Of a stretch of 64,000 bases of DNA, positions 1-23,100 are shown piece by piece. The notes beneath the pieces were generated by a model. The model did not search any database, was not told the origin of the DNA, and was given only the letters and a program-made list of their open reading frames with translations. The stretch is taken from positions 3,839,501 to 3,903,500 of the forward strand of contig NC_089735.1 in NCBI RefSeq assembly GCF_035083965.1. Direction: 5' to 3'. Numbering within the stretch: the first letter of the stretch is position 1; each line of letters begins with the position of its first letter. A program made the translations under genes and the position numbers. Source of the stretch: Branchiostoma lanceolatum. Lineage: Eukaryota > Chordata > Leptocardii > Amphioxiformes > Branchiostomatidae.

Positions 1-76
1 GAACCCAATACTAACTAGTCTTCACAAAAATCTTGGTACAAACGGGGTCTAAGTTATGGCATCATGGATGTTATAC

Positions 77-2836
77 CTGAACTGGGGGTTGTCCATGTGA
101 TATGGGGTGTGGGGATCCCCGCTGCCGTGCATGAGAAGCTGATGGTCTGACTGAGCCCACAGGTCCGGTCCACAGGGGTCTGTGTGAAGGTGGGACCTAC
201 ATGGACAGTCAGAGAGGCACTGGAACGGACACTTCCCTGTCAGAAAAAAAAACACACAAAATATACCATCATGTTATCTCCATTTAAACATTAATATGGT
301 GGGTTACATAAATCTGCCACTTCGAAAAACAGTCGGATTGAAAGATCTCTACTGCAGCACTCCCCAGACATGTGCAGCTTAGATATACAGGAGTGCATTA
401 TACTGAGGGACGTTGGGTTGGATATCTATTTAGATGTATCTTTTCAGGGTGGCAGAATTATGTACCCTAGTGGAATAAAAAATCTCATACATTTGTACCT
501 CCATGACTCAGTGACAGGATTTAGTTCACAAACAAAAGGGGTAGGCAGGTATACGTAGAATTAACACAGAATGAGCATTTTTGCAGTTACGTAGTTTCAA
601 GTTTCCTATGAAGAGGTCACCGCGAAAACCATGAACAGTAAACCACCACGAAAAGTTCAACATTTACAGTAACTAAAATGTACCTCTGAGTTCTCAGCAC
701 TGCAGACGTACATTCCTGTGTCTGACTGTTGAATGTTCCTTATCCTCATCCAGCCACTGCTGACAAACTCTACCCTCCCCGCTGGAAGCTCTCCTCCAGC
801 CTTCCCCCAGCTCAGGACAGGGTCCGGGCTGCCACTCGCCTCACAGACAAACAGCACCTGGTGAAATAAAAAAGGAAAGCGATCTTGATCTAGTTTTAGC
901 TCACGGAAGAGCTATTTTTCCACTGATCGTAACAGAGAAGACAGACGCTATGTTAAGTATTTACAGGTTAATTGTACTGGGGAAATTCCCCTAGCTCTTT
1001 TAGACAAGCACAATGGACATTGGTCCATGGCTTAACGTCCCGTCCTATGGATTGCGGCCCTTCCGGTAGCATGCATGTCGGGTGAGCGACACAGCCGGGA
1101 TCAAATTTGTGGCTTTTAGTTCCAGTGGCAAGATGATTGCTAACCAAGCTGGTCAAGTCACGTCATGTAAACTGCCATGTTCTCTCTTCCTAGTTCTCTC
1201 CAAGCAGAGGTTAGGCCCTGGCCGTTTCTTTACATAAGTCTTAGGCATTTTTGCCAGGCTTTCTATTTTGTCTGGTTTTCCTTTTGTCTGCCAGCCAAAA
1301 TTTTGACAAATATTGTGCGGATGTGTTAGCATGAAAGTGGGAATGGGACAGTTGGGATGTGATTGTGAATGGGAGTCTTAAAGGAAGTGCTTGTGACACC
1401 GATGACGCCAAAACACAACAATTATTGATTGCATTCAATCACAATAAGTATCATTCAATAAACATAGACGTCTGTAGGAAATACACAACCTTATGATGTT
1501 CATCATCATCATCATCATCATCATCGGTCAGTCGTGCATCGACCGATCACACGTCCTCTCCACATCCGCCGGTCAGTAGCCAGGTTCTTATGATGTTATT
1601 GAACAATGAATAATACAAATCATACCAGTTCTTGATTTGGGCCCCCCCAGAGATCAAACTAGATTCCTTCAATGACGCCATAACGAACATGTCAGCTGGT
1701 TTGAAACCTGGCACCACAGCTCATGAAAAAACATTCTTATGATATAAGCAAACAGTGCATAATCATTGTGATTGCAGTTGAAAAGCAATCTTTTATACTG
1801 TTTGCTTTTCAAACGAAGCCCTTTTTCAAAAGCCATGGTGCCGGTTTTCAAACCATCTGCTGTGTTCACTTAATACTCTTGGCATACAGAAACAATTGGG
1901 AGAGGGAGCATTCAAAGTTCTCTCTTATTTTTATGAACAAAAAAGTAGTCCTTACCGATAGGCCGACATTTACTATCTTGTCTTCTGGACTTCTGGTGAA
2001 GACCGGTAATGCACTACTGAAGACATTCAACATCGCACTTGCAGCATTTGTCCCAAAACTGTTTGTTGCATGGCAAGTGTAAAAACCAGCGTCTGTGTCC
2101 CGGACATCAGTGACCACCAGGCTGTTGTTTGGGTAGACGGTGAACCTTCCATTGTTGACAACGACGACGTTGTTATTGTTAGTCCAGGACAGAGATGGGG
2201 AGGGGGAGCCAGTCACCACACAGTTGAAGACGGCAGATCCACCCCTGGACACTGACGATGGGCTTGGTGCGACAGTGAAAACAGGACGGTCTGCATAGAC
2301 AGGATCTCCTGTAACATACAATTAGAATTCATCATCATTATACACTGTCTTTATAAACTTTTCTCAGTACAATCAAGATGTTTGATCAAGATGAAAATGT
2401 TAAACAATGCATGATTTTGGACAGGGTTGATCCCCTGAGACTGCCCAAACTCTTTAAGATTATATCCAATTCAAAATGATCATGTATTTTGTGTTGCGAG
2501 CATCAGTCTGATTTTGTGGGTGGGCACTCACAAGTGAAAACAATACTGCCAAATTTCTGTGTGTTAATACAATGTTAGGTCACCTTTCCCCTCACAACAT
2601 TGCAGACATACATACACTCAGGTATCATAGGTCTGGGGTATACCCTGTGCTGCTGCATGCCAATTAATTTGCACAATATTAATATCCAGTTTGGTCTTCG
2701 TTAATCAGGAGCTGTAAGAAGGGTTATAATTTTGCCTGTCAAAATGAGGACTACACTTACCTTGCAGCAGTACAGTGGCTGTATAGTACAACAGGTAGAC
2801 AACCAGCTGCAGCCAAGGAAGGTTCTTGGTACACAT
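77..2836 (-). CDS. Ig-superfamily secreted/membrane protein, 5' part (partial gene)
   Basis: Four coding exons in transcription order: 2761-2836, 1956-2308, 684-857, 77-236; the gene continues beyond the left edge. Exon 1 starts at the ATG at 2836 and encodes a hydrophobic signal peptide (MCTKNLPWLQLVVYLLYYTA...), followed by a phase-1 intron. Ig domain 1 (residues about 33-116) shows Cys55, Trp67 and the D-x-G-x-Y-x-C block ending at Cys104. Ig domain 2 (about 120-212) shows Cys148, Trp160 and Cys195. A third domain starts at about 215 with Cys237 and Trp249 and is cut by a phase-1 donor (GTATAA) at 76. All three look like I-set Ig domains of the kind found in hemicentin, peroxidasin and cell-adhesion receptors. 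Exon lengths keep one frame (25+1, 118, 58, 53+1 codons). Inference: extracellular recognition or adhesion. The C-terminal half that would name the family is absent. Domain 3 is odd in having an extra Cys227 just before its core cysteine. Confidence 0.85.
961..1165 (-). mobile_element. tRNA-derived SINE, second copy of the GGGAATTTCCCC family
   Basis: The reverse complement matches the element at 17915-18235 through GGCAATCATC..., GGGATCAAATTTG-type B-box region, the GCATGCATGTCGGG stretch and GGGGAAATTCCCC. It sits in the intron between Ig gene exons 1956-2308 and 684-857. The ORF at 968-1156 is an accident of this repeat. Confidence 0.65.
1192..1320 (+). mobile_element. Truncated copy of the CTCCAAGCAGAGGTTAGG foldback family
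   Basis: It begins CTCTCCAAGCAGAGGTTAGG and continues GCCAGGCTTTCTATTTTGTC, the left arm of the foldback family described at 34156-34317 and 56146-56686. The matching right terminus was not found, so this is a truncated or decayed copy inside the Ig gene intron. Confidence 0.6.
1499..1526 (+). repeat. (ATC)n microsatellite
   Basis: An uninterrupted trinucleotide run in the Ig gene intron, followed by GGTCAGTCGTGCATCGACCG, which contains a short inverted repeat. Confidence 0.9.
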
Positions 2837-4733
2837 GATGACGTTCACATAGCCACAACGTTAACTGAGGGCAAGAGAGATGGCATCGCAGCACAAGTCC
2901 ACAGGAGTGCAGCGTCTCTGTTCCTGTGGGATTTATTGATGGTAACACAGTCACAATGGTCTCTGCTTTTTGGACTTTGGCTACCTCAGAGTGTGTCTGA
3001 TGTTGTTCTAGCAAACATGGCAGTGTTGACTTCCACAGCCTTCTGTAGACAGAGTGCACCTACATTGTAACACATTGTTTTATGGTGATCTGGTATCTGA
3101 AACATCTTAACATAAAACTAAAGCTGACTTATACAATGAGCTAATTATAAACGTCACCTCCACAGCAGACTCCGCTGTTTGCATAACTCCCAAATGCTCA
3201 GCATGTATGAAATTCCTATCACTTAACACCATTGCATTATCATTATGATAGCTTTTTCTCATCAATTAAACAAGTTAGTTTCTTAATCTGCATCATTGAT
3301 ATCTGTTGATGCTTCTCTCTTTGTAAGTTACAAATTGTTACAAAGTCGTATCATGAAATGCAGTTGACTATTTAGTTTTTCCACACATATCTTGCAAACT
3401 AGGTTCTTATGTGCTTGATTAGCCTATTATTATGACAATTAAGCCACCTAATGGTACATACCAAAAATCGTTAAAATACATTTAACCCTTCTTGAGAAAT
3501 CCTCTTCAAAAAGTTCAACAAAAACTGAAAAAGGCCCCTGCAGTTCTCCCAAAAGATGCTAGGGTACTCAAATCTATATCACTTCTGCTAGAGCCAAACA
3601 TTTATCTGCCACCAATGAATTGGGAAAATAGCATGTCCAAAACATTAGGTAACAAAAGTGGAAGTGCTGCTGCAGTACCATCAAAAGCCACTATGGGGCC
3701 CCAGAATCACACTTGCCCATTGTTTTCCTTATCCCCTACCCATATACCAAATAACCATACAGATCTTCCCACAGCTTTTAGAGTCATAGATGTATAACAA
3801 AATCAATTCTATAGGGGATACATTCGTGCAATTTTTAGAATATTTTCTGTGTGATCGTAGTACTGTAAAAAATACCTAACGTTACGCCCCTGAGACGTCA
3901 CCAAAAATAGGATATAGAGCATTGTAATCAACAAAAACGGCATGCAGTATCAAAAGTCCAGTGTGAAATGGAGGCTAGAATAAAATATGGTTATTACCAC
4001 GGTAATCAAGATCCATGCGCCGTAATTTTACTGTCCCTCCAAAACAGAGCAAAGTGAGTAGTTGGGAATATGTCGGGATAAAAATATTTAGGGCCGGTCC
4101 CGTTACAAATTATCTCTACAAGATGCGATGGATTTGCAATAGTGGATATATATCATTGATACATCTCCGATCCTAGGACAAACACATTAACGTCATGCTA
4201 TCATTTCTACTGAGCAAACCCTACCGTACGGTATTACAATTACATACTTACGGGAAATACACTCGGCACAAATGATACAAATCGGTGATATATATTTTTT
4301 AATGGCTAACACATGCGCAATAACACAGATCACAGCAAAACCCAATGTTGAAATAATGGCATCTTTGATAAACATTAGCTGATACCTAACTCAAGTTAAC
4401 AGTTAAGTGTTTAATTGTGTACTTAAAGAATTATTCAATATTTTTAGCGTTTTCATTGTAACATTACTTGAACGCGCAGGTACGTTACGCGTTCTTATCA
4501 ACGTTACTTACAACACGTTTAGATTACATCGTAGGAAGGGACCACTGTAGCCTAATTAGAGGGGTCTAGTAAATGAATAAAATCATAAGTCAGAACAGCA
4601 AACAAGTCAAAGTTATATTGCAAACAGGAAATTTTGTTATAAAACAATCAAATTGTATAATGCACACGTATGATTAAAGAATATCCAAGCTAATTAAATA
4701 AGTCTTTGGTATACAAGATGGTTGCGTCCAGCT
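2837..4733. other. Intergenic stretch between Ig gene and IQANK1-like gene
   Basis: Head-to-head spacer of about 2 kb between the minus-strand Ig gene and the plus-strand IQANK1-like gene. It is AT-rich. ORFs at 2732-3070 (both strands) run into or across the Ig first exon and are not supported as genes. The ORF at 3492-3797 shows no family resemblance or splice context. No RNA gene or clear transposon was recognised here. Confidence 0.5.
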
Positions 4734-4746
4734 GTTGCTAGGAAAC
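4734..4746 (+). promoter_or_regulatory. Candidate RFX X-box upstream of IQANK1-like gene
   Basis: The sequence GTTGCT-A-GGAAAC matches the imperfect-palindrome X-box pattern RYYNYY N(1-3) RRNRAC bound by RFX factors. It lies 85 bp upstream of the ATG at 4831. X-boxes at this distance are typical of ciliary genes, which fits the gene's dynein-like domain. Family knowledge plus inference; binding is not shown by sequence alone. Confidence 0.55.
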
Positions 4747-4830
4747 ATGACGCGAAGGCGTCTTTGGCTTGGTAGGTCACTGGGGTCACTGCCTCACCAG
4801 GGAGGATCTGTAACGTTCTGAGTTTTCAAC

Positions 4831-14981
<10,151 letters not shown>

Positions 14982-15108
14982 CTATCAACATTCCAAATCG
15001 AACATGAAAGGGACCAGATATCTAGCACCTGTTCCATTTATTTTTGTAATTTTAGAATCAACAGTTAATCAGACTATCAACAGTTAAATGCAGATGTGAA
15101 TGTAATTG

Positions 15109-15114
15109 AATAAA
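15109..15114 (+). other. Poly(A) signal of the IQANK1-like gene
   Basis: A canonical AATAAA lies 128 bp after the TGA at 14979-14981 and is the first such hexamer on the plus strand after the stop. Confidence 0.6.
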
Positions 15115-15350
15115 GACATCATCCTGTACCATTTATTTTTGTAGTTTTAGAATTGCTGTACAGAGCGTACCCCATTTGGATACACATTCCCGGGGTAGAT
15201 ACTGGCGTACTCTGACAATCAACATTCCAAATCGGACATGAAAGGGACCATGAAAGGGACTGTTGTCCTAACGCTTATCTGAAGATACCCATTTACAAAG
15301 TATATTAGGTTTGAGAAATAAGGCTGAAAGGATTCACAATTAGAAACTGC

Positions 15351-15356
15351 TTTATT
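15351..15356 (-). other. Poly(A) signal of FBXL13
   Basis: AATAAA on the minus strand (TTTATT as written), about 0.9 kb after the FBXL13 stop at 16249. It implies a 3'UTR covering roughly 15330-16248 and leaves about 200 bp between the ends of the two convergent transcripts. Confidence 0.5.
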
Positions 15357-16248
15357 GCAGCAAACATTTGACATGTATATATACAACCACTTGACAATTT
15401 AACTCTTTAACTGACAGTGCCAGTAACAGAAGCCCCTTTCCTTCTTACATGTTACTGCAGCTGAAAACAACTGCTTCCAACACATTGCTGACTTTGGTTG
15501 GGTAGTGCTTGCCAGCAAGGTTGTGGGGAAGTCCTGAATGTGTGATTGAAGTATAGTGCTGCTCTCGAGACTCAAGAAAAAACTCTGGCATAAGAAATAC
15601 TGACAAGTTGACATACAAACATTAAAGCAGCAATCGCCCTTTCCCAGCGTTTTAATATGGATGGACAGATTAACTAGAGTTAAACATTTACATATATCTA
15701 CAAGTAGAAAAATAGCCCAGAAATACATGAAGCTGATGATCTTCTTGGAAAAATATCTAGAAAACCACCCGGAGCCGAACCTCTGCTTGGAGAGTAACAA
15801 TACCCCTTTCTCACGCGGCGGACACGATAGAATGAAGACGAGGCCAATGAGGCAAAGAAGCAAAAATAATGTACAGATTTAGTTTTCCTCCTAAATCACA
15901 TTCAGTTTTAAAATATGATATCCAAGTATCAATATTACAACTAATGCAATGTACAAAAAAGATGCAGCAATTTAGAGCTTCGTTGACCGATCCCATAGTC
16001 TCCGCCCTCCTCTGTCAGAGCGTAGAAATGCAAAATAAAAACATAGAAATTCAAATATTTGACGGTCATGCAGCCACTTCCTCATTGGTCGATTCCCTAA
16101 TTATCAGGTAATCATTGGCTAAACTGGTAATTGTGATTGACAGTTAGAATCGGTCTAATGTTTGCCACAAGGGCCTCGTTTTCATTCTATCATGGCCGCC
16201 GCATGAGAAAGGTCTATGGATGCACAGCTGCAGGGGCCAACTGATGAA

Positions 16249-19200
16249 CTACTTCTTGGAGTAGTTGAAGTAGGCGGGCACCTCGTCTGTGCTGTACTCA
16301 ACCTGTTCCACCTTCCCTCGGATCTTATTTACCGCTGGTCTGCAGAGGAGACAGAAAAGACGTTAGGATATAGGAGATTCTCTTCAGAGCTTCTGACTGG
16401 AGTACTGCTTCTTGCAGCTATAAGTAGCCGATGTAGGTGGCGCTTTTGCGACGAGAACACAATCCCAAATGCGGCTAAAGCTTGTATCCCCCCTCGTCCC
16501 GGTTCATCAAGCTTAGCCACATTTGGGATTGTATTCTCGTCGCAAAAGCACCACCTACATCGGCTACTTATAGCGGAGAGAAGCAGTACTCCAGTCAGAA
16601 GCTCTGAAGAAGGTGTCTGATAGACACCGAAACATCAGCAGGTGAGATTACCTGGTTGTGGACAAAGAATCTCCTATATCCTAATAGATGTTCTACTAAC
16701 CTCATGAAATTATTTTCGGAGAAAAGACGTTAGCAAACAACCGGAACAGCACGAACTACCTAATAGTGCCAGAGGGGATTTGTAAACATTGCCCCTCTAA
16801 TGTAAGTGGAAGACGAAAGTCATTTCATATTTGGCTGTCCACTTTAAGATGATAGTAAGAAACCAATTATTTAACAAAGTGTCTAAAATATATTCATACT
16901 TTCCCACTATTCCTAACCATGAAAAAAATACTATCAAAATCAAGGAACCCACATATTATAGAAGAAGTGGGTAAATTCGTCTTCCACTGCCTCAAAAGAA
17001 GAAGCTAAACCCAACATAACTAGATTGATGTATATTCTAGAATGTAAAAGTAAGACGTATAGTTGACTGTAGTAGAAACTAGTCCTTAATTATATGCTCT
17101 TTATCTGTACCATGAATTATGTACTTGCAATTGGTCTTCAGGCATGTACTTGCAATAAACATATTATATATTATTTGAGATACATGTAGGGACAGGATCT
17201 CAATGTGGTATAAAAAAACCTAAATCAAGAGTGCACTCATACTCATTATTTTAAGTGCCATCAATATATATCAAGGGGTGCAACTTGAGACTGTCCACCA
17301 TGCTACATGTATAAAGGGGGGAGTGAGTACCAGGGGCATGGGGATCATATCAGTGGAGCCTTCTTCCCCGGGAAGTTCTTAAAATCTAAAACTTAAAGAA
17401 TTGAATTTTTGTAATCAGCCCTGCTGAGTGCAGCCTTCCCAAGAAAAGTGTTGCAAGACAAGGCCACATGCCTGATACAGTGACTGTCTGCTTAAACAAC
17501 TAAAACAGGATTACTAAAAAAATCAACTGCTTCAGTGTTCATTCTATAGATTCATTAATTATCTTGTGATTGGAATGGCAAAGTGAAGTCATGACACATG
17601 ACTGTACTTACTTTGTGATGTTCTTACAGTACAGCATCGTAAGCATTTTTAGCTGCTTACAACCTTTTCTCAGGTACTTCAATGACTTGTCACTGAAAAT
17701 AGATAAAAGTAAACTGTAGAAGAACTTACATGTATATGTAGCAATAAAAAAAATACCAGCAAATCTCAATTCTGACAAAAGTCCTATCATGGCAATAATT
17801 TTCTGAATTTTCCAGTCTTTCATTGCATTAAAATGATTTTCGAGGCATTTGAACTTATATATACATGTGACACTGTATATAATTCTGTATGTCGGGTGTT
17901 CTGCATCACACAGGTCACATCGGATTCCATAGTCAGTAGCATGCGTAATCAGTGGTCAGTGAGCTTGCCTCTGGAACTTAGAAGCCGCGAGTTTGATCCC
18001 GGCTGTATCCCTCATCCGACATGCACGCTACCGGAAAGGGTCGCAGTCCTTAGGACGGGACGATAAGCCATGGTCCAATGTTCATTGTGCTAAAAATGTG
18101 GAAAAGAGCTAGCTAGGGGGAATTTCCCCGGTACAATGAACCTGTAAATACTGAATATAGCACCTGTGTTCTCTCTCACAACCAGTGGAAGATTAGCTCT
18201 TCAGTGAGCTAAACTGGAAAGATCACTTTCCTTTCCTTGTATGACAAGTAGAACATGTAACTCTTATGATTTGTACCTGACTTGCCAGCAACCGGAGATG
18301 TCCAGAACGTGGAGGTACCTACAGACACCTGACACATACTGCATGGACAAGTCAGTCAGCTGCAAACAGGACACAAGGATGGTCATTAATGTTTGGAATA
18401 GTTTTACTTGCCCGTTTTTTTTCCTGCTCGCATCAGTTTTGGGGTGTCCAATGGATTTCATCCATAATCAAGTCAATGTTGTCTCACTGTGTGTAAATAC
18501 TAAATATAATAGACACACTGGAAATTCAACACTAATCTACCAGAAGGCTGCAATTTGTCCACAGACCAGGTACCAACTTGTAGATATATAAGGCCAACCC
18601 ATACCTGTGGACAGCCGCAGAAGTTGAGATGAGTCAGCATGCGGCAACAGAAGGCCATACTCTTGATCCCTGTATCAGTGATAGCCTGGGGGAAAACACA
18701 GGGTTGAAGAAAAAGACGATCATGATTTCTGCACACCTGACTTTTCCACAGTGCTAACTTTCCGTGACAGGGGTCTAAGGCAACTGTAGTGTATGGGAAA
18801 TCAGTGACGTAAGGGTTTCAATGGTTGAGTTTTGAGTTTACATCCCTTGTAATCTGCTATTAAAGGCAGGAATGTGCCCCTCTGATTGGTACAACCATGA
18901 CTGTACCAGTAGAAAATCAATGATAGCTAGGTACATGTATGTATGGCTGCTCTATACAATGCACTTTGACCAATAAAATATCACATTTAAGGTAAAAATA
19001 TCAAAGGTAGTCTCATAGCCTGTTTGAGGCTGTAGGGGCAGTGGGTTGTTATCTACTGTGTCTAGGTAACGGTATTGCAAGGCAGAGCCTATTAAGTTAC
19101 CCTCTCCTTCCACTGCCTTCTGTCTCCCAACCAAAGGGAGGTGCCCATTTACACCTGAGTGAAATGAGGAAAGTTATACAAAGTGCCTTTCCCATGAATA

Positions 19201-20040
19201 CAACGTGAATGTCTAGCTAGGTAGGAATCGAACCAGGAATTAAACTGTTGACCTCATGATCTCGACTCCGACAGCCTAGCCACTCGAGGCCCCTAATTCA
19301 AAATTATTTCAACCTAAAAATTGTTTGCATGCACAGACTTGCCACCAGTGAGAGAAGCTTACCTGGCAGTGGGAGATGTCCAGCATCTCCAGTTCTCGCA
19401 CTTGTGCGCAAAACTTCTGCAGTCCCAGGTCTGTCACACCTTCACACTCGGATGCCGTCACATCCCGTACCCTTCCACTGCTCCCCAGAGCAGCAAGGCC
19501 CTGAAACACAAACACAGGTTGGTCACACCTTCACACCCGGATGCCATCACACACCCTTCCACTGTTGTCCAGATCATGCTGAATGGCTGGAGGTTTTCCC
19601 TAAAATACAGCAATGTGTATTTCAACTGCCATAGTTAGTTAAAAGGCCTGGCAATAGCCCTGTAATCATGTCAGTACTAGTACTTAGAATCTTCAATTAC
19701 AGAGCATCTTACACTGCTAGATAGTTAAGAGGGCTATGAGAGTGCTGAGGTGTACTAACCGTGTCCCCGATATGGGTGCCTGACAGGTCCACTGAGGTCA
19801 GGTTGGGCATGTTCCCCAGCAGCTCAATGCCTGCATCAGTGATGTGTTCACAGTAACAGACACTAAGGAACGTCAGATTCTGGCACCTGGAGATACAAGA
19901 GAACTATGTGTAAAATGTAGGAAGAGTAATTATTGTTTTGATAATCCAACATTACAAACTACGGGTACTTTGAAGAACACTATGACCATCACACAGTTGG
20001 TCATCTCTCCAAATTTAGCCCATGCATGGTAGCAGGCTGG

Positions 20041-20116
<76 letters not shown>

Positions 20117-23100
20117 TGTGTGTGTCTGTGAGTGAGTAAGTGTGTGTGTGTGTCCAAAAGTCCTCATGAAGGGGCAGCACTTCAGAAATCAATATTTGAA
20201 TACAATAATGAAGGCAATCAGAGATGGGAGACTTCTCCCCCTTACCTATAGTAATTTGCGACCCTTGCAAAGCCCAACAGACAAAAGAAAGAAGCACAGA
20301 CAAGTGTATGATACCAACAGTGTTTGTTTAGATACACAGTGCAATGATCAACTCACTTTTGTGCTATTCTGAGGAGAGAAACATCACTGACTCTGACACA
20401 GTTGGTGAGGTTCATCTCCCTGATCCTGGCCCCAGACGGCCCCTCCACGACCTGCCGCACTCCTGAGTCACTCAGCCTGAAACACAACACATCAGACCTT
20501 AGCAGGACAGCTTATCTGCGTTCACTTGGTAAATGACTGCGTTCACTTGGTGCACCAACGTTCTCTCAACCGGGATGGGGGTCGGGCGATATCGGACTTC
20601 AGCAACCTGTGATCCATTGCTGATGCCACATGTGCATAAAGTCATGTGTCCAGTGGCATCGTGTGGCGCAATCGGTAGGGTATTTCGCCCACAACCGAGA
20701 GGTCTCGGGTTCGAAACCACCGATATGCCCCGATGTTGTGCCCTTGGGAAAGGCACTTTACACAACTTTTCTCACTTCTCTCAGGTGTAAATGAGTACCT
20801 AGCTTTGGTTAGGGACGTCCCTCGGATAGGACGTTAAATGGAGGTCCCGTGTTTGAGGAGAGCCACACCTCGAGCACGTTAAAGAACTCACCACACTTAT
20901 CGAAAAGAGTAGGGGTCCTTCCCGGTGTGATGGTTCAAAACCTACAGTCCTACAACCGCACATGGGTTCGCCCTTAGTAATAGCCTATGGCTAGTTGGGC
21001 AACCCTGGCATGTACATGCTGAACCAATAAATTAATTTAGAAAATGTGTCCAGAACAATTGGGTCAGACATAGAGTCAGTTATAAATTTCGGTGAATATT
21101 TGAGGTGGAGAACAGTTTATCTATTCATACATGTAAAGCACATTGACCTGATACAGTCGGCCACATTCAACACCGAGATGTTCTTCAGCATGGCCAGGTT
21201 CTTGAGAGAGATGTCGGTGAGTCGGGGACAGTCGGCCAGGTACACGTGGTTCATCTGGTGACACAGCTTCACCAGCGTCTTCACCACACCGTCAGTGATC
21301 CTGTTGTTCCCTGCAGCGGGAAAACCACACAAACATTCAGTCATCATCACTCTGGAATATGATTCCTTGACTTGACTCTATTCAGATCCACAATTAGCTT
21401 ACAATGTGCAGCTATTCTTCCCGTGCTCCATAAACAATACAAATACACATAGATACAACATTACGCAATAATTTCCCACACACTACATTTACGAAGGATA
21501 ACTGGATAAAAATTTCACAGAAGAGTATCAAGTTCATGCATCAACTGTCCTGTTCCAGAGTTGTGACATGCGGTACATTCCTATACGGCTATGATTGGGA
21601 ACTTAAGTATCAGCTACCTTGGAGTTTTTTTAAAAACAAAAAAGCCCCAAAGGTACCGTGGGTGTGCCTAAACACCACAACCAGGTCTGATATGTTTCAG
21701 ACAGTATCTGCTGTACAAGGACCTTGTGTGATGCTCTGGATACGTTGTCTATGTAATGATAACAGGAAGAAAGTCTTAAGTACACCAAAAAAAAGTTAAG
21801 ACTTAAGCAACTGGATATGATATTGAAGCAGTCAGACGTTTCAGCAGACAGTATCTGCTGTCTTTCGTCAGCGACCAAATGGAAGAACTGGATAACCAGG
21901 TTTTATACCAGAACTCTAACAAGAAGAAGACAATAGGAAAGCTAGCTTAGCTCAAAGTCAGTTGCTTCTTTGTACACATGACTCAGTTGATTTGATTTGA
22001 TTCATTTATTTGGCTGTAGAAAAGTACAGCCAGGGCTACCTAACTAGCCAAAGGCTATTACAAAGGGTTAGTCCTGGGAACAATGTTCAAAATTCAATAC
22101 AAACTTTCACAAAGAATGTCAGAATACACATGGAGGCATACACAAAACGCAAGACTGAAAAAAATAGCAGAAACGAAATTAACAAAAACCAGCACAAAAT
22201 TGAAGCGCATATGGACAAAAAATGCACAAGACTAAGCTACAGTCTACATAAATCGTTAACAAAGCCCAAACTTAGGTTCACATTACGTAGGTTACTTAGA
22301 TTGTACAACATGTCATCTGAGTCATCTGATAATTGAGGTAGGTCAGTTATTATTTGTTGCTGAGTGATGTACATAGTTCATTACCTTCAACTCTGAGTTT
22401 CTGCAGCCTCCTGTGTTGAGCCAGTGCCTTGAAGGCTGTGTCCGACAGATTTGGTGACCCCAGGAGACAAAGGGCACGGATAGATTGGCACCTGTCAGTC
22501 ATCTCCTGTCAATCACAATCAAACAGGTGTGAGACAGGTCTCAGTGTTCGAAATCCTTTTTTGGATTACTTGCAAAATTGCAATTTGAAAGATTAACTTG
22601 CAATATTATAGTCGGGATGTACATATAACTGCTTTTGCTGTACATATAAAATGTACATATTCAGCCTAACATAGCAACATTTATAGCATTATTAGAAGAC
22701 TAAACATCTAAATACAGGTTAACTTTTGTAGCTTTCATTGTTAAGTAGTCAGAGACTTATTTCTCCTCTAGCAACAGTCATTTTGTCACTATTTTTTGCG
22801 GCGCAACTACACAACCGGGTATGTGCTTACACGATCCACCGGTATTATCAACTTGCAAAATTGCAAGTTCATATCATTTTTACTGCCAAATCTTGAAAAT
22901 CTCTTGCAAATTGCAAGTTGCTTAATTGTATTTCGAGCCCTGGAACTACACAATACATATAAGTTGTAGTCTAAATACGTTTGATAGTCCCTTACTTGAT
23001 AATTTTTCCCATTGACTCAAGCATTAAGAATCCTGTCTATAGTGACCACCTGACTGCAAAGACCAGATTTGATTGGTTCCCTGAGTGGTCTTCTTGGACA

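Noticed and set aside
19930..20303. ORFs with His/Thr repeats
   Set aside because: Translation of a (TG)n microsatellite on the minus strand.
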